Assembly: GCA_040881945.1 (NCBI GenBank)
Contig: JBBECF010000163.1
Coordinates: forward strand, 12,862-76,861
Length of the DNA stretch: 64,000 nucleotides
Source of the DNA: JBBECF01 sp040881945
GTDB lineage: Bacteria > Pseudomonadota > Alphaproteobacteria > Dongiales > Dongiaceae
Direction: 5' to 3'
The notes below the pieces were generated by a model, which worked only from the letters and a program-made list of their open reading frames with translations, did no database searches and was not told the DNA's origin. Within the stretch, counting starts at the first letter, position 1. The number at the start of each line of letters is the position of its first letter. The position numbers were made by a program, and so were the translations under genes. Below, piece by piece: positions 25,540 through 34,071 of the stretch.

Positions 25540-26406
25540 TCAGGCTTGCGTGGGCTGGCGCGCCAGCGCCCGCAGTCCGTCCTCGGCCAAGTCGCGCCAT
25601 TGCCAGCCGCGCGCCGCAAAGAAGGGATCGCTCTGGTCGCTGTAGCGAATGGTGATCGCGAATCGGACATCCCGGCTGCGGTTGGGCGCCGCGCTGTGCG
25701 GCAAGTGCCGGTCGAACAGCAGGAGGTCGCCGGCGTCGAGACGGAGTTGGCGCCGCTCCGGGAACCCGGCCACCTCCTCGGGCGCGATCGTCAGGAACTT
25801 GCTGGCGACGCCGTGATCGTGCCGGCCGTGCGGGCGCAGGCCTTGGCGATGCTGCCCCGGCGCCACCATCAGGCCGCCGTTGCGCGCGTCGGTGGGCTGC
25901 AGCGGCAGGTAAGCCACGAGATGGAGGGCGGGGCCGTAGAACCCGTCCTGGTGCCACGGCGCCAGGTGCCATTCCTCACCGGGCGAGGACATGACGATGT
26001 TGAGCCGCGGGTGAATGGCGACCCGGTCGGACAGAAGCTCGCGGACCAGCGCCAACAGCCGGGGTTCCGAGGCGAGCGCGAACATGAAGGGTTGGCGGTT
26101 GACCTCGTCGTAGATCCAGGCCTGCGCCTCGGGCTTCACCGCCACGAGATCGATCAAGGCGCGGCTCAACCGGCGGATCGCGTCCCCGCCCCGCTCGCCG
26201 GGCGCGCCGCCGGCGAGATCGAGTTGCGTTTCCACCAGCCAGCACAGATCGGCGGCGATGTCGTCGATCTCGGCGGGCGCGAGGAATCCGGGAACCACGA
26301 CGAACCCCTGCTCCGCGAAGGCCCGGCGCAGCTCCGTAGCCGGAGGGTTGCCGGCCGCGTCGGCCGCGGCCGTCAACCGTTCGGCGCCGTCGAGTTCGAT
26401 TCGCAT
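25540..26406 (-). CDS. Phytanoyl-CoA dioxygenase (PhyH)-family Fe(II)/2OG oxygenase
   Basis: 288-residue oxygenase-like protein. The iron ligands are visible as WHQDGF (His152, Asp154) and HLPHSAAPNRSRDVRF (His237, with Arg248 for 2-oxoglutarate). GFVVVPGFLAPAEID at the start is typical of PhyH proteins. The substrate cannot be read from sequence; between a sugar O-methyltransferase and a GT41 gene, hydroxylation of a sugar or of a flagellin side chain is possible. It ends 11 bases before the next gene. Confidence 0.84.
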   Translation of the reverse strand: MRIELDGAERLTAAADAAGNPPATELRRAFAEQGFVVVPGFLAPAEIDDIAADLCWLVETQLDLAGGAPGERGGDAIRRLSRALIDLVAVKPEAQAWIYDEVNRQPFMFALASEPRLLALVRELLSDRVAIHPRLNIVMSSPGEEWHLAPWHQDGFYGPALHLVAYLPLQPTDARNGGLMVAPGQHRQGLRPHGRHDHGVASKFLTIAPEEVAGFPERRQLRLDAGDLLLFDRHLPHSAAPNRSRDVRFAITIRYSDQSDPFFAARGWQWRDLAEDGLRALARQPTQA

Positions 26407-26427
26407 TGCGGTCCTGGCGCGACGGCG

Positions 26428-28998
26428 TCAGGCGCGGCCGCGCTCGTCCAGCGCGCGAATGAGGGCGTCCTGGAGCTCCGCGACGAACCGGTCGGCGCGA
26501 CATAGCGGCGAGGCGAGGAGCATGGGGCGCAGCTCGTTGCGCAACCGGACCAGACGGTCGCAGTCCTGGGCCAGGGCCACGGCGGTTTCGACATAGTCGT
26601 CGACCGAGGCGCGGCTGAGATCGCCCAGGCCGACATGGTTGAGAATGCTGTGGCTCAGGCGCTGATGGAAGGCGTCGCCGACGAGGCTGACCGTCGGCAC
26701 GCCCATCCACAGCGTGTCGCAGGTCGTCGTCCCGCCGGTCACCGGGAAGGTGTCGAGCGTCATGTCCATGAGATTGTAGAAGGCGAAGTGACTGACATTG
26801 CCGCGGTAGTTGTCGATGAAGTCGAGCCGCTCGGCGCCGATGCCATGCCGGCCGAACTCCTGGATCAAGTGGTTGAGCAGGATCAGCGACTTGCACTCCG
26901 GTCGCACGACGACGAAGCGCGACCCCTCGAGCCGGTTGAGGACGCGCGCCCAGGCGGCGATCGTCGCGCGCGAGAACTTGTAGGGATTGTTGAAGGTGCC
27001 CAGGGTCACGTAGCCATTGGCGAGGCACGGCGGCGGCACCATCAGCTCCTCGGGGAACGATTCGAAGCAGAAGGTCGCGCCGGGCAGTTCGAGCGGCTTC
27101 TCCAGCAGAAAGTCACCGGCGGTTGGGCGATCGAAGCGATCGACGATGAAGTAATCCATCGCGCGGTAGCCGGTGGTGGCTGGCCAGCCGAGCCATGAGA
27201 CCTGCACCGGGGCCATGCGATGGGCGAAGGCGCCGACGCGCGTGCGCGCCGTGAAGCCGTTCAAATCCATGAGGACGTCGATCCTGTCGTCGCGGACGCG
27301 GCTCGCCAGCGCTCGGTCCGTCAGGCCGTCGATCGAGACGAAGGCATCGGCGAGCTCGGTCACCTCCTGGTGGATGCCGGCCGTCGGGCCCTCGGGGTAG
27401 GCCGAGTAGCAGGAAAACTCGAACCGACTCCGGTCGAAGTGGCGCAGCACCGGCAGAATGAACTTCACCGCCGAATGCCGGCGGAAATCGGCGGACATCA
27501 GGCCGATACGCAGCTTCTTCCCCGGGGCCCGCGCCGGCAGCGGCGGCAGGGCCACGCGCGCCGCCTCGGCCTCGTCGCTGGCGGCGATGCGGCGCGTCAT
27601 TCCGACCAGCCGGCGCGTCTTGTCCGGGGTGTCGGAGAGCTTGAGCAAGGTCAGCAGGATCGACGCCAGCTCGCCGCGGTCGAAGCTTTCCGCCGTCGTC
27701 CAGATGTCCTCCACCTCCTCCAGACCGTCGAAGTCGCAGACCTCGCTCATGATCTGCACGAGCCGGGAGTTGCAGTATTTCGGGTCGTAGCGCTCCAGCA
27801 CGCGCAGCCCGTGCGCATGGACCGCCGCCTCGTCGAGGCGCATCTCGCGCTGCAGGAGAAGACAGAGGTTGATCTGCGACGGCATGTACTGCGGATCGAT
27901 GCGGACCGCCGTCTTGTAGGCCTCGATTCCCTCCGCCGGCCGAAGCGTGAGCACGTACAGGGTGCCGAGACTGTTGTACGCATCGAGCAGCTTCGGGTCG
28001 ATCTCGACCGCCCGGCGGAAGGCGAGTTCGGCATCGTCGTAGCAGCGCGCCTTGGCCATGTGCGCGCCGAGCTCGTTCCACACCGGCGCGTCGCCGTCGC
28101 CGAGCGTCTGCCTGATTCCCTGGAATAGCGCCCTGGCCTCGTCGAGCCGGCCGATCTGCGCCAGAAAGGAACCGAGATTGCCGCGATGCCGCCACTCCTC
28201 GGGCGCGAGCGCGATGGCCCGGCGGTAGGCGGCTTCGGCGTCCGCCGGCCGGCCCAGGGCCGCGAGGACGTTGCCCAGATTGCCAACCGGTTCGGCGAGC
28301 TCGGGGGACTGCTCGGCGACCATCCGGTACTCGGCCGCGGCCGCCTCGAAGTCGCTCCGGCGCTCGAGCGCGAGGCCGAGATTGTTGCGCACGGCGCTGT
28401 GCTGCGGCGCCTCGTCGAGAAGGAGTCGGAAGGCGTCGACCGCTTCGTCGAGGCGGCCGAGGTCGAGCAGCAAGTCGGCAAAGTGACGACGGTATTCGAA
28501 CTTCGCCGGGTTGAGACGCGCCGCCGCCTGGTACTCGGCCAGGGCCGCCGCCGCGTCGCCCCTGTTTTCGTAGATCGTGCCCAGGTTGCCGTGCGCCTCC
28601 GCGCTGTTCGGCAAGCGGGCCAGCGCCGCCCGGTAGCTCTCGGCCGCCTCGTCCGGCCGGTCGAGCGCCTGAAGCGCGGCGCCGAGATTGATCAAGCAGT
28701 GCGGATTCCCAGGGCTGATCCGGATCGCGCGCCGGATCAACAGCACCGCCGCTTCGCTGTCGCCGCTCTGGTGGCGCACCACGCCGAGCAGGTGCAAGGC
28801 GTCCGGCTGGTCCGGATGCCTGGAAAGGATTGCTTCGTACACCGCGGCGGCGCCGGCCAGATCGCCGCCGAGGTGCAAGGCAAGGCCCTGCTGAAGCGTC
28901 GCCGCCGTCGCCGCGGCCGCCGCCGCAGCCGCCTCGACCGCCCGTGCCGCCGGCGACGGCGGTGCGGCCCGCGACCGGCGCGGTTTGGTTCCCTTCAT
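26428..28998 (-). CDS. Large TPR-GT41 O-GlcNAc-transferase-like (SPINDLY-type) protein
   Basis: 856 residues: a basic, Ala-rich leader, about eleven TPR units (residues 35-440), then a GT41 catalytic region. The N-lobe SADFRRHSAVKF keeps the conserved His. The C-lobe has FNNPYKFSRATIAAW with the conserved Lys, DMTLDTFPVTGGTTTCDTLWMG and FHQRLSHSILNHVGL. Unlike the 21691 paralogue, all key residues seen in OGT are present. I chose ATG at 28998; TTG at 29082 would add 28 residues without a ribosome site. Adjacent to flagellin 1 (divergent), so flagellin is the probable acceptor. Confidence 0.88.
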   Translation of the reverse strand: MKGTKPRRSRAAPPSPAARAVEAAAAAAAATAATLQQGLALHLGGDLAGAAAVYEAILSRHPDQPDALHLLGVVRHQSGDSEAAVLLIRRAIRISPGNPHCLINLGAALQALDRPDEAAESYRAALARLPNSAEAHGNLGTIYENRGDAAAALAEYQAAARLNPAKFEYRRHFADLLLDLGRLDEAVDAFRLLLDEAPQHSAVRNNLGLALERRSDFEAAAAEYRMVAEQSPELAEPVGNLGNVLAALGRPADAEAAYRRAIALAPEEWRHRGNLGSFLAQIGRLDEARALFQGIRQTLGDGDAPVWNELGAHMAKARCYDDAELAFRRAVEIDPKLLDAYNSLGTLYVLTLRPAEGIEAYKTAVRIDPQYMPSQINLCLLLQREMRLDEAAVHAHGLRVLERYDPKYCNSRLVQIMSEVCDFDGLEEVEDIWTTAESFDRGELASILLTLLKLSDTPDKTRRLVGMTRRIAASDEAEAARVALPPLPARAPGKKLRIGLMSADFRRHSAVKFILPVLRHFDRSRFEFSCYSAYPEGPTAGIHQEVTELADAFVSIDGLTDRALASRVRDDRIDVLMDLNGFTARTRVGAFAHRMAPVQVSWLGWPATTGYRAMDYFIVDRFDRPTAGDFLLEKPLELPGATFCFESFPEELMVPPPCLANGYVTLGTFNNPYKFSRATIAAWARVLNRLEGSRFVVVRPECKSLILLNHLIQEFGRHGIGAERLDFIDNYRGNVSHFAFYNLMDMTLDTFPVTGGTTTCDTLWMGVPTVSLVGDAFHQRLSHSILNHVGLGDLSRASVDDYVETAVALAQDCDRLVRLRNELRPMLLASPLCRADRFVAELQDALIRALDERGRA

Positions 28999-29127
28999 CG
29001 CCTGCGTCCCCACCTTCGTGCCCTGTTGCTGGCCGCGGCGGACCGCAGCTCTCTCCCCATGCTGTCGCGGTATGGTTGACAAAGCCCTAACGGTGCGCCT
29101 GCAACGAACGACGCGCGGTCGACGAAT

Positions 29128-29142
29128 CCGGCAGGACTTGCC
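29128..29142. promoter_or_regulatory. Candidate FlbD palindrome, flagellin 1
   Basis: CGGCAGGACTTGCCG, a full match to CGGCA-N5-TGCCG. A half-site CGGCGG starts 21 bases further at 29149, the same spacing as in the flgI and flagellin-2 pairs. It lies 78 bases before the sigma-54-like element. Confidence 0.55.
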
Positions 29143-29199
29143 GTCTTTCCGGCGGGAGCGGCGGCACGGTCGCCGCCGACCGCGCGCGACTCCGTGCTG

Positions 29200-29214
29200 T
29201 TAACGGCTTCTCAA
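29200..29214 (+). promoter_or_regulatory. CtrA-like box, flagellin 1
   Basis: TTAACGGCTTCTCAA: TTAA-N7-TCAA, 7 of 8 consensus bases. It is nearly the same sequence as the boxes at 15306 and 40364. Confidence 0.4.
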
Positions 29215-29219
29215 GGTCT

Positions 29220-29235
29220 TGGCACCAGACTCGTT
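29220..29235 (+). promoter_or_regulatory. Sigma-54-like element, flagellin 1
   Basis: TGGCACCAGACTCGTT: the -24 half TGGCAC is perfect, but the -12 half has GT where GC is expected. It is the best candidate in the gap, 93 bases before the ATG. Confidence 0.4.
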
Positions 29236-29327
29236 CGTTGAGTCCGCCACCCTGGCGGATCGAGGTCATGATGGCCTCGTGTGGCAGGTAGCCGCATTCG
29301 AAACCATCCAAGTAGGAGACTCCTCAC

Positions 29328-30512
29328 ATGGCACTTACAGTTCTTTCCAACTACGCCGCCAACGTCGCGCACCGCAACCTGACGGTCGCGGACATGGCGG
29401 CGACCAGCTCGTTGACCAAGCTGTCCTCGGGCAGCCGTGTCGTGTCGGCCAAGGACGACGCCGCCTCGATGGCCATCGGTTCGAGGTTGAACAGCACCGT
29501 CAACTCCCTGAAGCAGGCGAGCGTCAACGCCGGCCAGGGCGTGTCGATGCTGCAGATCGCCGACGGCGCCATGGCCAAGGTCAACGACGTGCTCATTCGC
29601 ATGAAGACCCTGGCCGTGCAGGCCGGTTCGGGCCAGCTCTCCGGCACCGAGCGCGCCATGCTCAACACCGAGTACCAGGCCCTGTTGTCGGAAGTGACGC
29701 GAATCGCGGCCAGCACCGACTTCAACGGCCTGGAGCTGGTCAACGGCTCGCAGACCACGGCCGGTGCCGGCATCGGCACCAGCGGCTCCTACGCCACCGC
29801 CGACGGCGTGTCCGGCCTCACCGGCCGCGGCCTGACCACGAGCGCCACGGACAACTACACGCTGAACTACGACGCCACCGCGCACGCCTTTACCTTCTCG
29901 GGCGCCGGCATCACGCTGACGGGCACCATCCCGTCGAGCTCCTATACCGGCACCGGCGCCGCGTCGGTGATGAGCACCGGCTCCTCGGTGAAGCTCACCA
30001 GCTCGGCCTCGGCCGCCGAGGTGGTGGTCGGGCTCAACACCGCCTTCCAGGTGGGTACGAACCAGACGGCGGTCACCAGCAACGGCCTGCACTTCACGGG
30101 CAGCGACACGACCTCGTTCAGCTTCAAGGTCGGCACCGGCACCGACGCGGCGAAGGACATCATCGCGGTGTCCATCAGCGGCGTCAGCGGCGCCAACCTG
30201 GCGCTGACCGGCACCGATGTCACCACGACGACGACCGCCGACACGGCCTCGACGCTGCTGACCACGGCCATCGACACGCTGAACACGGCCCGCGCCAGCG
30301 TCGGCGCCTATCAGAACCGGCTCGAATTCGCGGCGGCGAACATCGCTGCCACGATGGAGAACACGGAAGCCGCGCGAAGCAACCTCATGGACCTCGACAT
30401 CGCGAGGGAGATGAGCATCTTCACCTCGAAGCAGGTGCTCGTGCAAGCCGGCGTCTCGATGTTGGCCCAGGCCAACCAGATGCCGCAGAATCTGCTGCGT
30501 CTGTTCCAGTAA
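29328..30512 (+). CDS. Flagellin (copy 1)
   Basis: Filament subunit of 394 residues. N-terminal D0/D1 (LTKLSSGSRVVSAKDDAASMAIGSRL, then VSMLQIADGAMAKVNDVLIRM) and C-terminal D1/D0 (ENTEAARSNLMDLDIAREM, MLAQANQMPQNLLRLFQ) are standard. The middle domain (about 145-310) is very rich in Ser and Thr, providing many O-glycosylation acceptors. A 165-base stretch (29514-29678) is identical to copy 2 at 34258-34422. A strong hairpin follows the stop. Confidence 0.96.
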   Translation: MALTVLSNYAANVAHRNLTVADMAATSSLTKLSSGSRVVSAKDDAASMAIGSRLNSTVNSLKQASVNAGQGVSMLQIADGAMAKVNDVLIRMKTLAVQAGSGQLSGTERAMLNTEYQALLSEVTRIAASTDFNGLELVNGSQTTAGAGIGTSGSYATADGVSGLTGRGLTTSATDNYTLNYDATAHAFTFSGAGITLTGTIPSSSYTGTGAASVMSTGSSVKLTSSASAAEVVVGLNTAFQVGTNQTAVTSNGLHFTGSDTTSFSFKVGTGTDAAKDIIAVSISGVSGANLALTGTDVTTTTTADTASTLLTTAIDTLNTARASVGAYQNRLEFAAANIAATMENTEAARSNLMDLDIAREMSIFTSKQVLVQAGVSMLAQANQMPQNLLRLFQ

Positions 30513-30523
30513 GTCCGACAACC

Positions 30524-30561
30524 GGGTTCGGAGGGGGGAGCGATCCCCCCTCCGGATACCC
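30524..30561 (+). terminator. Strong hairpin after flagellin 1
   Basis: CGGAGGGGGG (30529-30538) pairs with CCCCCCTCCG (30545-30554) around an AGCGAT loop. It is extended by GGGT/ACCC, making about 14 paired bases. No U-tract follows, so it may equally protect the mRNA end. Confidence 0.6.
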
Positions 30562-30594
30562 GACGGATAACTGGATATTAAAGGATCATGTGCC

Positions 30595-30990
30595 ATGGAC
30601 GTCACCGCGGTGTCACAACCGGTCCGGGTCGCGATTGCGCCCGTCGCCGAACACACGCCGATGGCCAAGGGACCGCCGCATCAGTCGACGACCCCGGCCG
30701 CCGGCGCTGAGAGCGTCGATATGAAGTCGGCAGTGGATATGAAGGATATGGAGCGGGCGATAGAGATCGCCGCCCGCCGGCTCACGCAGGCCCTCGCGGC
30801 CGATGGAGCGGCTGTGCCGGAAAACACCGACGCGGTGCTGATCGTCGATGACGGCAGCCGGCGCGTGGTCGCCCGCCTGATCGACCGCGACAGCGGCGAG
30901 GTCGTGCGCGAGTACCCGCCGGACGAGTTGTTGCGCCTGTTCGCCAAGTCGCGCGAGCAGTTCCAGCATCTCTTCGTGGCGGACGCCTAG
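30595..30990 (+). CDS. flaG: FlaG-family protein
   Basis: 131 residues. The variable N-terminal half is followed by the FlaG domain, a helix with RAIEIAARRLTQAL and then VLIVDDGSRRVVARLIDRDSGEVVREYPPDELLRL. FlaG proteins influence filament length; the mechanism is uncertain. It lies just before fliD, the usual place. ATG at 30595 follows AAGGATC by about ten bases. Confidence 0.87.
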   Translation: MDVTAVSQPVRVAIAPVAEHTPMAKGPPHQSTTPAAGAESVDMKSAVDMKDMERAIEIAARRLTQALAADGAAVPENTDAVLIVDDGSRRVVARLIDRDSGEVVREYPPDELLRLFAKSREQFQHLFVADA

Positions 30991-31023
30991 GACTTAGGCC
31001 GAGCGTCGAAGGAGGCCCGCAAG

Positions 31024-33117
31024 ATGCCAATCTCAATCGAAAGCAATGGGCGCATCTCGTTCTCCGGGCTGAGCTCGGGCATCGACTTCAGGGCGGCCGT
31101 CGACGCGATCATATCGGCGCGGCGCATCCCGATCGACTCCCTGGAGACCCGCATAACCGACAACGAAACGAAGATCGGCGCCTACAACGAGCTGCGCGCG
31201 CTGCTCGGCACGCTCAAGGACGCGATGAACAAGCTGCGCGGCGCCGTGACCCTGGGCGACGTCGACAATGTGTTCAAGGGCAAGTCGGTCTTCGCCTCGA
31301 CCAGCCGCACCGACAGCGCCATCCCGTCCCAGGCCGGGAATCTGCTTGGCGTGACCGTCACCAACGCGGCGGCGATCGGCCCGCACACCGTCGAGATCAG
31401 CCGGATCGCCACCTCCCACAAGGTCGCCAGCCGCAACTTCACCAGCCTGACAACCGACCTCGGCACCGCCAGCGGCGGCGCCGCCGGCTCCATCTCCGGC
31501 AGCTTCAACATCGGCAGCAGCACCATCAGCGTGCTCGCCACCGACAAGCTGACGGACCTGCGCGACCGCATCAACGCCGCCAATACCGGCGCCAGCGCCA
31601 CCGGCGTGACGGCGAGCATCGTCACGGTCTCCGCCACCCAGAATATCCTGGTGCTGACCAAGGACGCGACCGCCAGCAACATCACGATCGGCACCGAGGT
31701 CGGCGGCGTGCTGTCCAGCCTCGGCATCTCCAGCGACGGCGGCGCCACCTTCACGAACGTCCTCCAGACGGCGCAGACCGCGCAGTTCTACGCCGACGGC
31801 ATGCTCGATTCGTCGAAGTGGCAGTCGACGCTGGTGGTCAGCCCGACGGCCGCGGTCAGCACCTACGCGGGCGTCACGGCCGGCGCCCACAGCTTTCAGA
31901 TCAAGGACGCCAACGGCGCCGTGCTGAAGACCGTCAACTATACGGACGCGAGCACGCTCAATTCGCTGGCCGCGGCCATCACCGACGTCCCGCTGGGCCT
32001 GAGCGCCACGGTGATCTCGGAGGCCGGCCAGTCGCGCCTGCAGGTGGTCAGGACCGGCGCCGCCGACAACGCCATCAGCTTCGCCACCGACACCAACAAC
32101 CTGCTCGCCGGCCTGACGTTCTCGAAGCAGCGCCTGCTGCTCGAGCGCAACAGCAATACCGTCACCGACCTGTTCGGCGGGACGACGCTCACCCTCTACG
32201 GGGCCGAGCTGGGCACGACGATCAAGCTCGACGTCGACCGCGACCTGACCGGCGTCAAGACCGCGGTCACCGCCTTCGTCGACGCTTACAACGCCGTCAG
32301 AACATTCGTCAACACGCAGACTCAGACCGATTCCGTGACCGGCACGCGCAGCGACGAGGCCGGACCGCTGTTCGGGTCGCGCACGCTGTCCGAGATCAGC
32401 GACAGCCTGACCCGCATCCTCGGCACCGACACCAAGGGGGTCAGCACCAGCTTCTCGGTGTTGGCGCAGATCGGCGTCAAGTTCGTGACCAACAGCACGT
32501 TGTCCGACCCGCTGCTCGCCGATACCCTGACGGTCGACACGACCAAGCTGGACGCGGTTCTGCTCAGCAACCCCGAGGACGTGCGCAAGCTGTTCAGCTT
32601 CGATTTCTCCACTTCCGATTCGCGAGTGAGCCTGCTCGGATTCACCGGCAAGACGACCTACAGCGCCAGCGGCTACACGCTCAACCTCACCCACAACGGC
32701 ACCGCCGTGACGGCCGCCGACATCAACGGCGTCGGCAGCTCGACCACCTTCAGCGCCAACACGATCACGGCGACCAACGCCACCGGCGCGGACGGCCTGC
32801 TGGTGGTCTACACCGGTAACACCTCGGTCAGCGGCGTCACGATCAACTTCACGGTCGGCGCCGCCGTGCAGATGTTCTTCGAGTTGGACAACGTCCTCAA
32901 CACCACCACCGGCTCGATTCAGACGGAGGTCGAGGGCCTGACCGACCAGAACACCGACTCCCAGGAGCGCGTCACCGCGATGCTTGAGCGGCTCGACTAC
33001 CAGCGCGAGCAGTTGACCGAGCGGTTCATCGTCATGGAGACGTCGCTGGCCACGATGAACCGGATCCTCGACAACATCAAACAGACGACCGCCGCCTGGA
33101 GCCGCCAGCAAAACTAA
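31024..33117 (+). CDS. fliD: Filament cap protein FliD (HAP2)
   Basis: 697-residue cap that folds exported flagellin at the filament tip. The N-terminal FliD domain starts ISFSGLSSGIDFRAAVDAIISARR, and the long C-terminal coiled coil ends LATMNRILDNIKQTTAAWSRQQN. The central part is Thr/Ser-rich beta structure and is longer than in enteric FliD (about 470 residues). GGAGG lies nine bases before the ATG. fliS follows after a 65-base gap. Confidence 0.93.
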   Translation: MPISIESNGRISFSGLSSGIDFRAAVDAIISARRIPIDSLETRITDNETKIGAYNELRALLGTLKDAMNKLRGAVTLGDVDNVFKGKSVFASTSRTDSAIPSQAGNLLGVTVTNAAAIGPHTVEISRIATSHKVASRNFTSLTTDLGTASGGAAGSISGSFNIGSSTISVLATDKLTDLRDRINAANTGASATGVTASIVTVSATQNILVLTKDATASNITIGTEVGGVLSSLGISSDGGATFTNVLQTAQTAQFYADGMLDSSKWQSTLVVSPTAAVSTYAGVTAGAHSFQIKDANGAVLKTVNYTDASTLNSLAAAITDVPLGLSATVISEAGQSRLQVVRTGAADNAISFATDTNNLLAGLTFSKQRLLLERNSNTVTDLFGGTTLTLYGAELGTTIKLDVDRDLTGVKTAVTAFVDAYNAVRTFVNTQTQTDSVTGTRSDEAGPLFGSRTLSEISDSLTRILGTDTKGVSTSFSVLAQIGVKFVTNSTLSDPLLADTLTVDTTKLDAVLLSNPEDVRKLFSFDFSTSDSRVSLLGFTGKTTYSASGYTLNLTHNGTAVTAADINGVGSSTTFSANTITATNATGADGLLVVYTGNTSVSGVTINFTVGAAVQMFFELDNVLNTTTGSIQTEVEGLTDQNTDSQERVTAMLERLDYQREQLTERFIVMETSLATMNRILDNIKQTTAAWSRQQN

Positions 33118-33182
33118 GCGCGACGCGTCGTCGCGGCGTCCCTCGCCTCGGCATCGACAATTCGAGACAAAGGCGCAAAAAA

Positions 33183-33650
33183 ATGAACCCTTCGACCGCC
33201 TACCTTGCCCAACAACTCGCCGCCGCCTCGCCGGCCAAGCGGATTGCGATGCTCCATGACCGGGCGATCGGGGTCCTGCACCAGGCCGTCGCGGCGATCG
33301 AGCAGGGCGATATCCAGCGCCGCTGGACCGCCAACAACAAGGCCGGCGAGATCATCGAGACGCTGTGGCGCACCCTCGACACCGAGCGCGGCGGAGAGAT
33401 CGCCGCCAATCTCGAGCGGCTTTACGGTTTCATGCTGCAGCACCTGACCGCCGTCGATATGCGCAACGATCCGAAACCAGCGCAGGACGTGATCCTGCTG
33501 CTCGAGCCGCTGCGCCAGTCGTGGTACGAGCTGGTCGGCCGCGAGGAGGCCGGCGGTCGGGCGCTCGAGGCGGCGGCGTCCGCGGACCGGCGGCCGCCCG
33601 GCGCCGAATCCGCCGACCCGCGCGCAAACAAGGTCGCGATGTCGGCTTGA
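33183..33650 (+). CDS. fliS: Flagellin chaperone FliS (copy 1)
   Basis: 155-residue helical export chaperone that keeps flagellin unpolymerised. The start region YLAQQLAAASPAKRIAMLHDRAI matches the FliS helix that normally reads LLxMLYDxAI. The C-terminal part carries LLLEPLRQSWYELV and an acidic tail. It differs clearly from the second copy at 35285, for example HDRAI here against YDEAI there. A GC-rich hairpin follows at 33681. Confidence 0.85.
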   Translation: MNPSTAYLAQQLAAASPAKRIAMLHDRAIGVLHQAVAAIEQGDIQRRWTANNKAGEIIETLWRTLDTERGGEIAANLERLYGFMLQHLTAVDMRNDPKPAQDVILLLEPLRQSWYELVGREEAGGRALEAAASADRRPPGAESADPRANKVAMSA

Positions 33651-33680
33651 TCTAGCCCGACAAGCCGCGGTTTCGCCAAG

Positions 33681-33703
33681 CCGCCCGGGCACCGCCCGGG
33701 CGG
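33681..33703 (+). terminator. GC hairpin after fliS copy 1
   Basis: Perfect 10-bp stem CCGCCCGGGC / GCCCGGGCGG with an ACC loop, followed by TTTGTCGTTT. This resembles an intrinsic terminator with a short T-rich tail. Confidence 0.65.
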
Positions 33704-33745
33704 TTTGTCGTTTCGGCCGGCCAGCGGGGATGACCCGCGCCGGCC

Positions 33746-33781
33746 CCGTCGTTCTTGCCGCCCGGTCGGCAAGAACCGCCG
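33746..33781. promoter_or_regulatory. Candidate FlbD site pair, flagellin 2
   Basis: CGGCAAGAACCGCCG (33767-33781) matches the palindrome with one mismatch. A half-site TTGCCG ends a second register at 33746-33760, again offset by 21 bases. The inner bases 33751-33776 also form a perfect 10-bp inverted repeat (GTTCTTGCCG / CGGCAAGAAC). Confidence 0.5.
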
Positions 33782-33902
33782 CCGCCAGGCGGAAAATTTT
33801 GCCTGAAATGCCGCCCGATCGCCCCGCGCCGGACCCGGCCGAGTCCGGCCGTGCCACGATTTTCCATTCTAATCCAGCGACTTAACCGACAGCCCCGGCA
33901 GT

Positions 33903-33918
33903 TGGTCCGGGCCTTGCG
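33903..33918 (+). promoter_or_regulatory. Sigma-54 promoter, flagellin 2
   Basis: TGGTCCGGGCCTTGCG: GG and a full TTGC at the correct distance. It lies about 153 bases before the ATG and 122 bases after the palindromic pair. Confidence 0.6.
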
Positions 33919-34071
33919 TTAGCAGGCCCAGGATCGCGAGACCGGCCGCGCCCCCATGGACGCCGGCCAAGCCCGGCGACGACGCAGGTCGCCCGGGTCG
34001 ATGACCGACTACCCCGCCGGTCGGCCGGCACGAACGGCCAGCCGGCGCCAGAGAATGGAGGAGACGAGATT

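Larger units (their letters stand above)
28999..29327. other. Intergenic region between GT41 gene and flagellin 1
   Basis: 329 bases with no gene. It holds a candidate FlbD palindrome (29128), a CtrA-like box (29200) and a sigma-54-like element (29220), all oriented towards flagellin 1, which has GGAGA about 15 bases before its ATG. No clear promoter for the minus-strand GT41 operon was found. Confidence 0.6.
33651..34071. other. Regulatory intergenic region before flagellin 2
   Basis: 421 bases without a gene. It starts with the fliS terminator-like hairpin (33681-33703), then the palindromic FlbD-like pair (33746-33781), a TTAACC half-site at 33882 and a sigma-54-like element (33903-33918). 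The last 150 bases form a long GC-rich leader with no open frame I would call, ending in AGGAGACG before the flagellin ATG. Confidence 0.6.

Noticed and set aside
29162..29177. Alternative sigma-54-like element CGGCACG...CCGCC for flagellin 1
   Set aside because: Correct GG/GC spacing but lies only 20 bases from the palindrome and lacks the T in the -24 element; 29220 has a better -24 half, although a weak -12.
33885..34071. Small gene in the flagellin-2 leader
   Set aside because: No frame with a ribosome site and sensible composition; treated as an untranslated leader.
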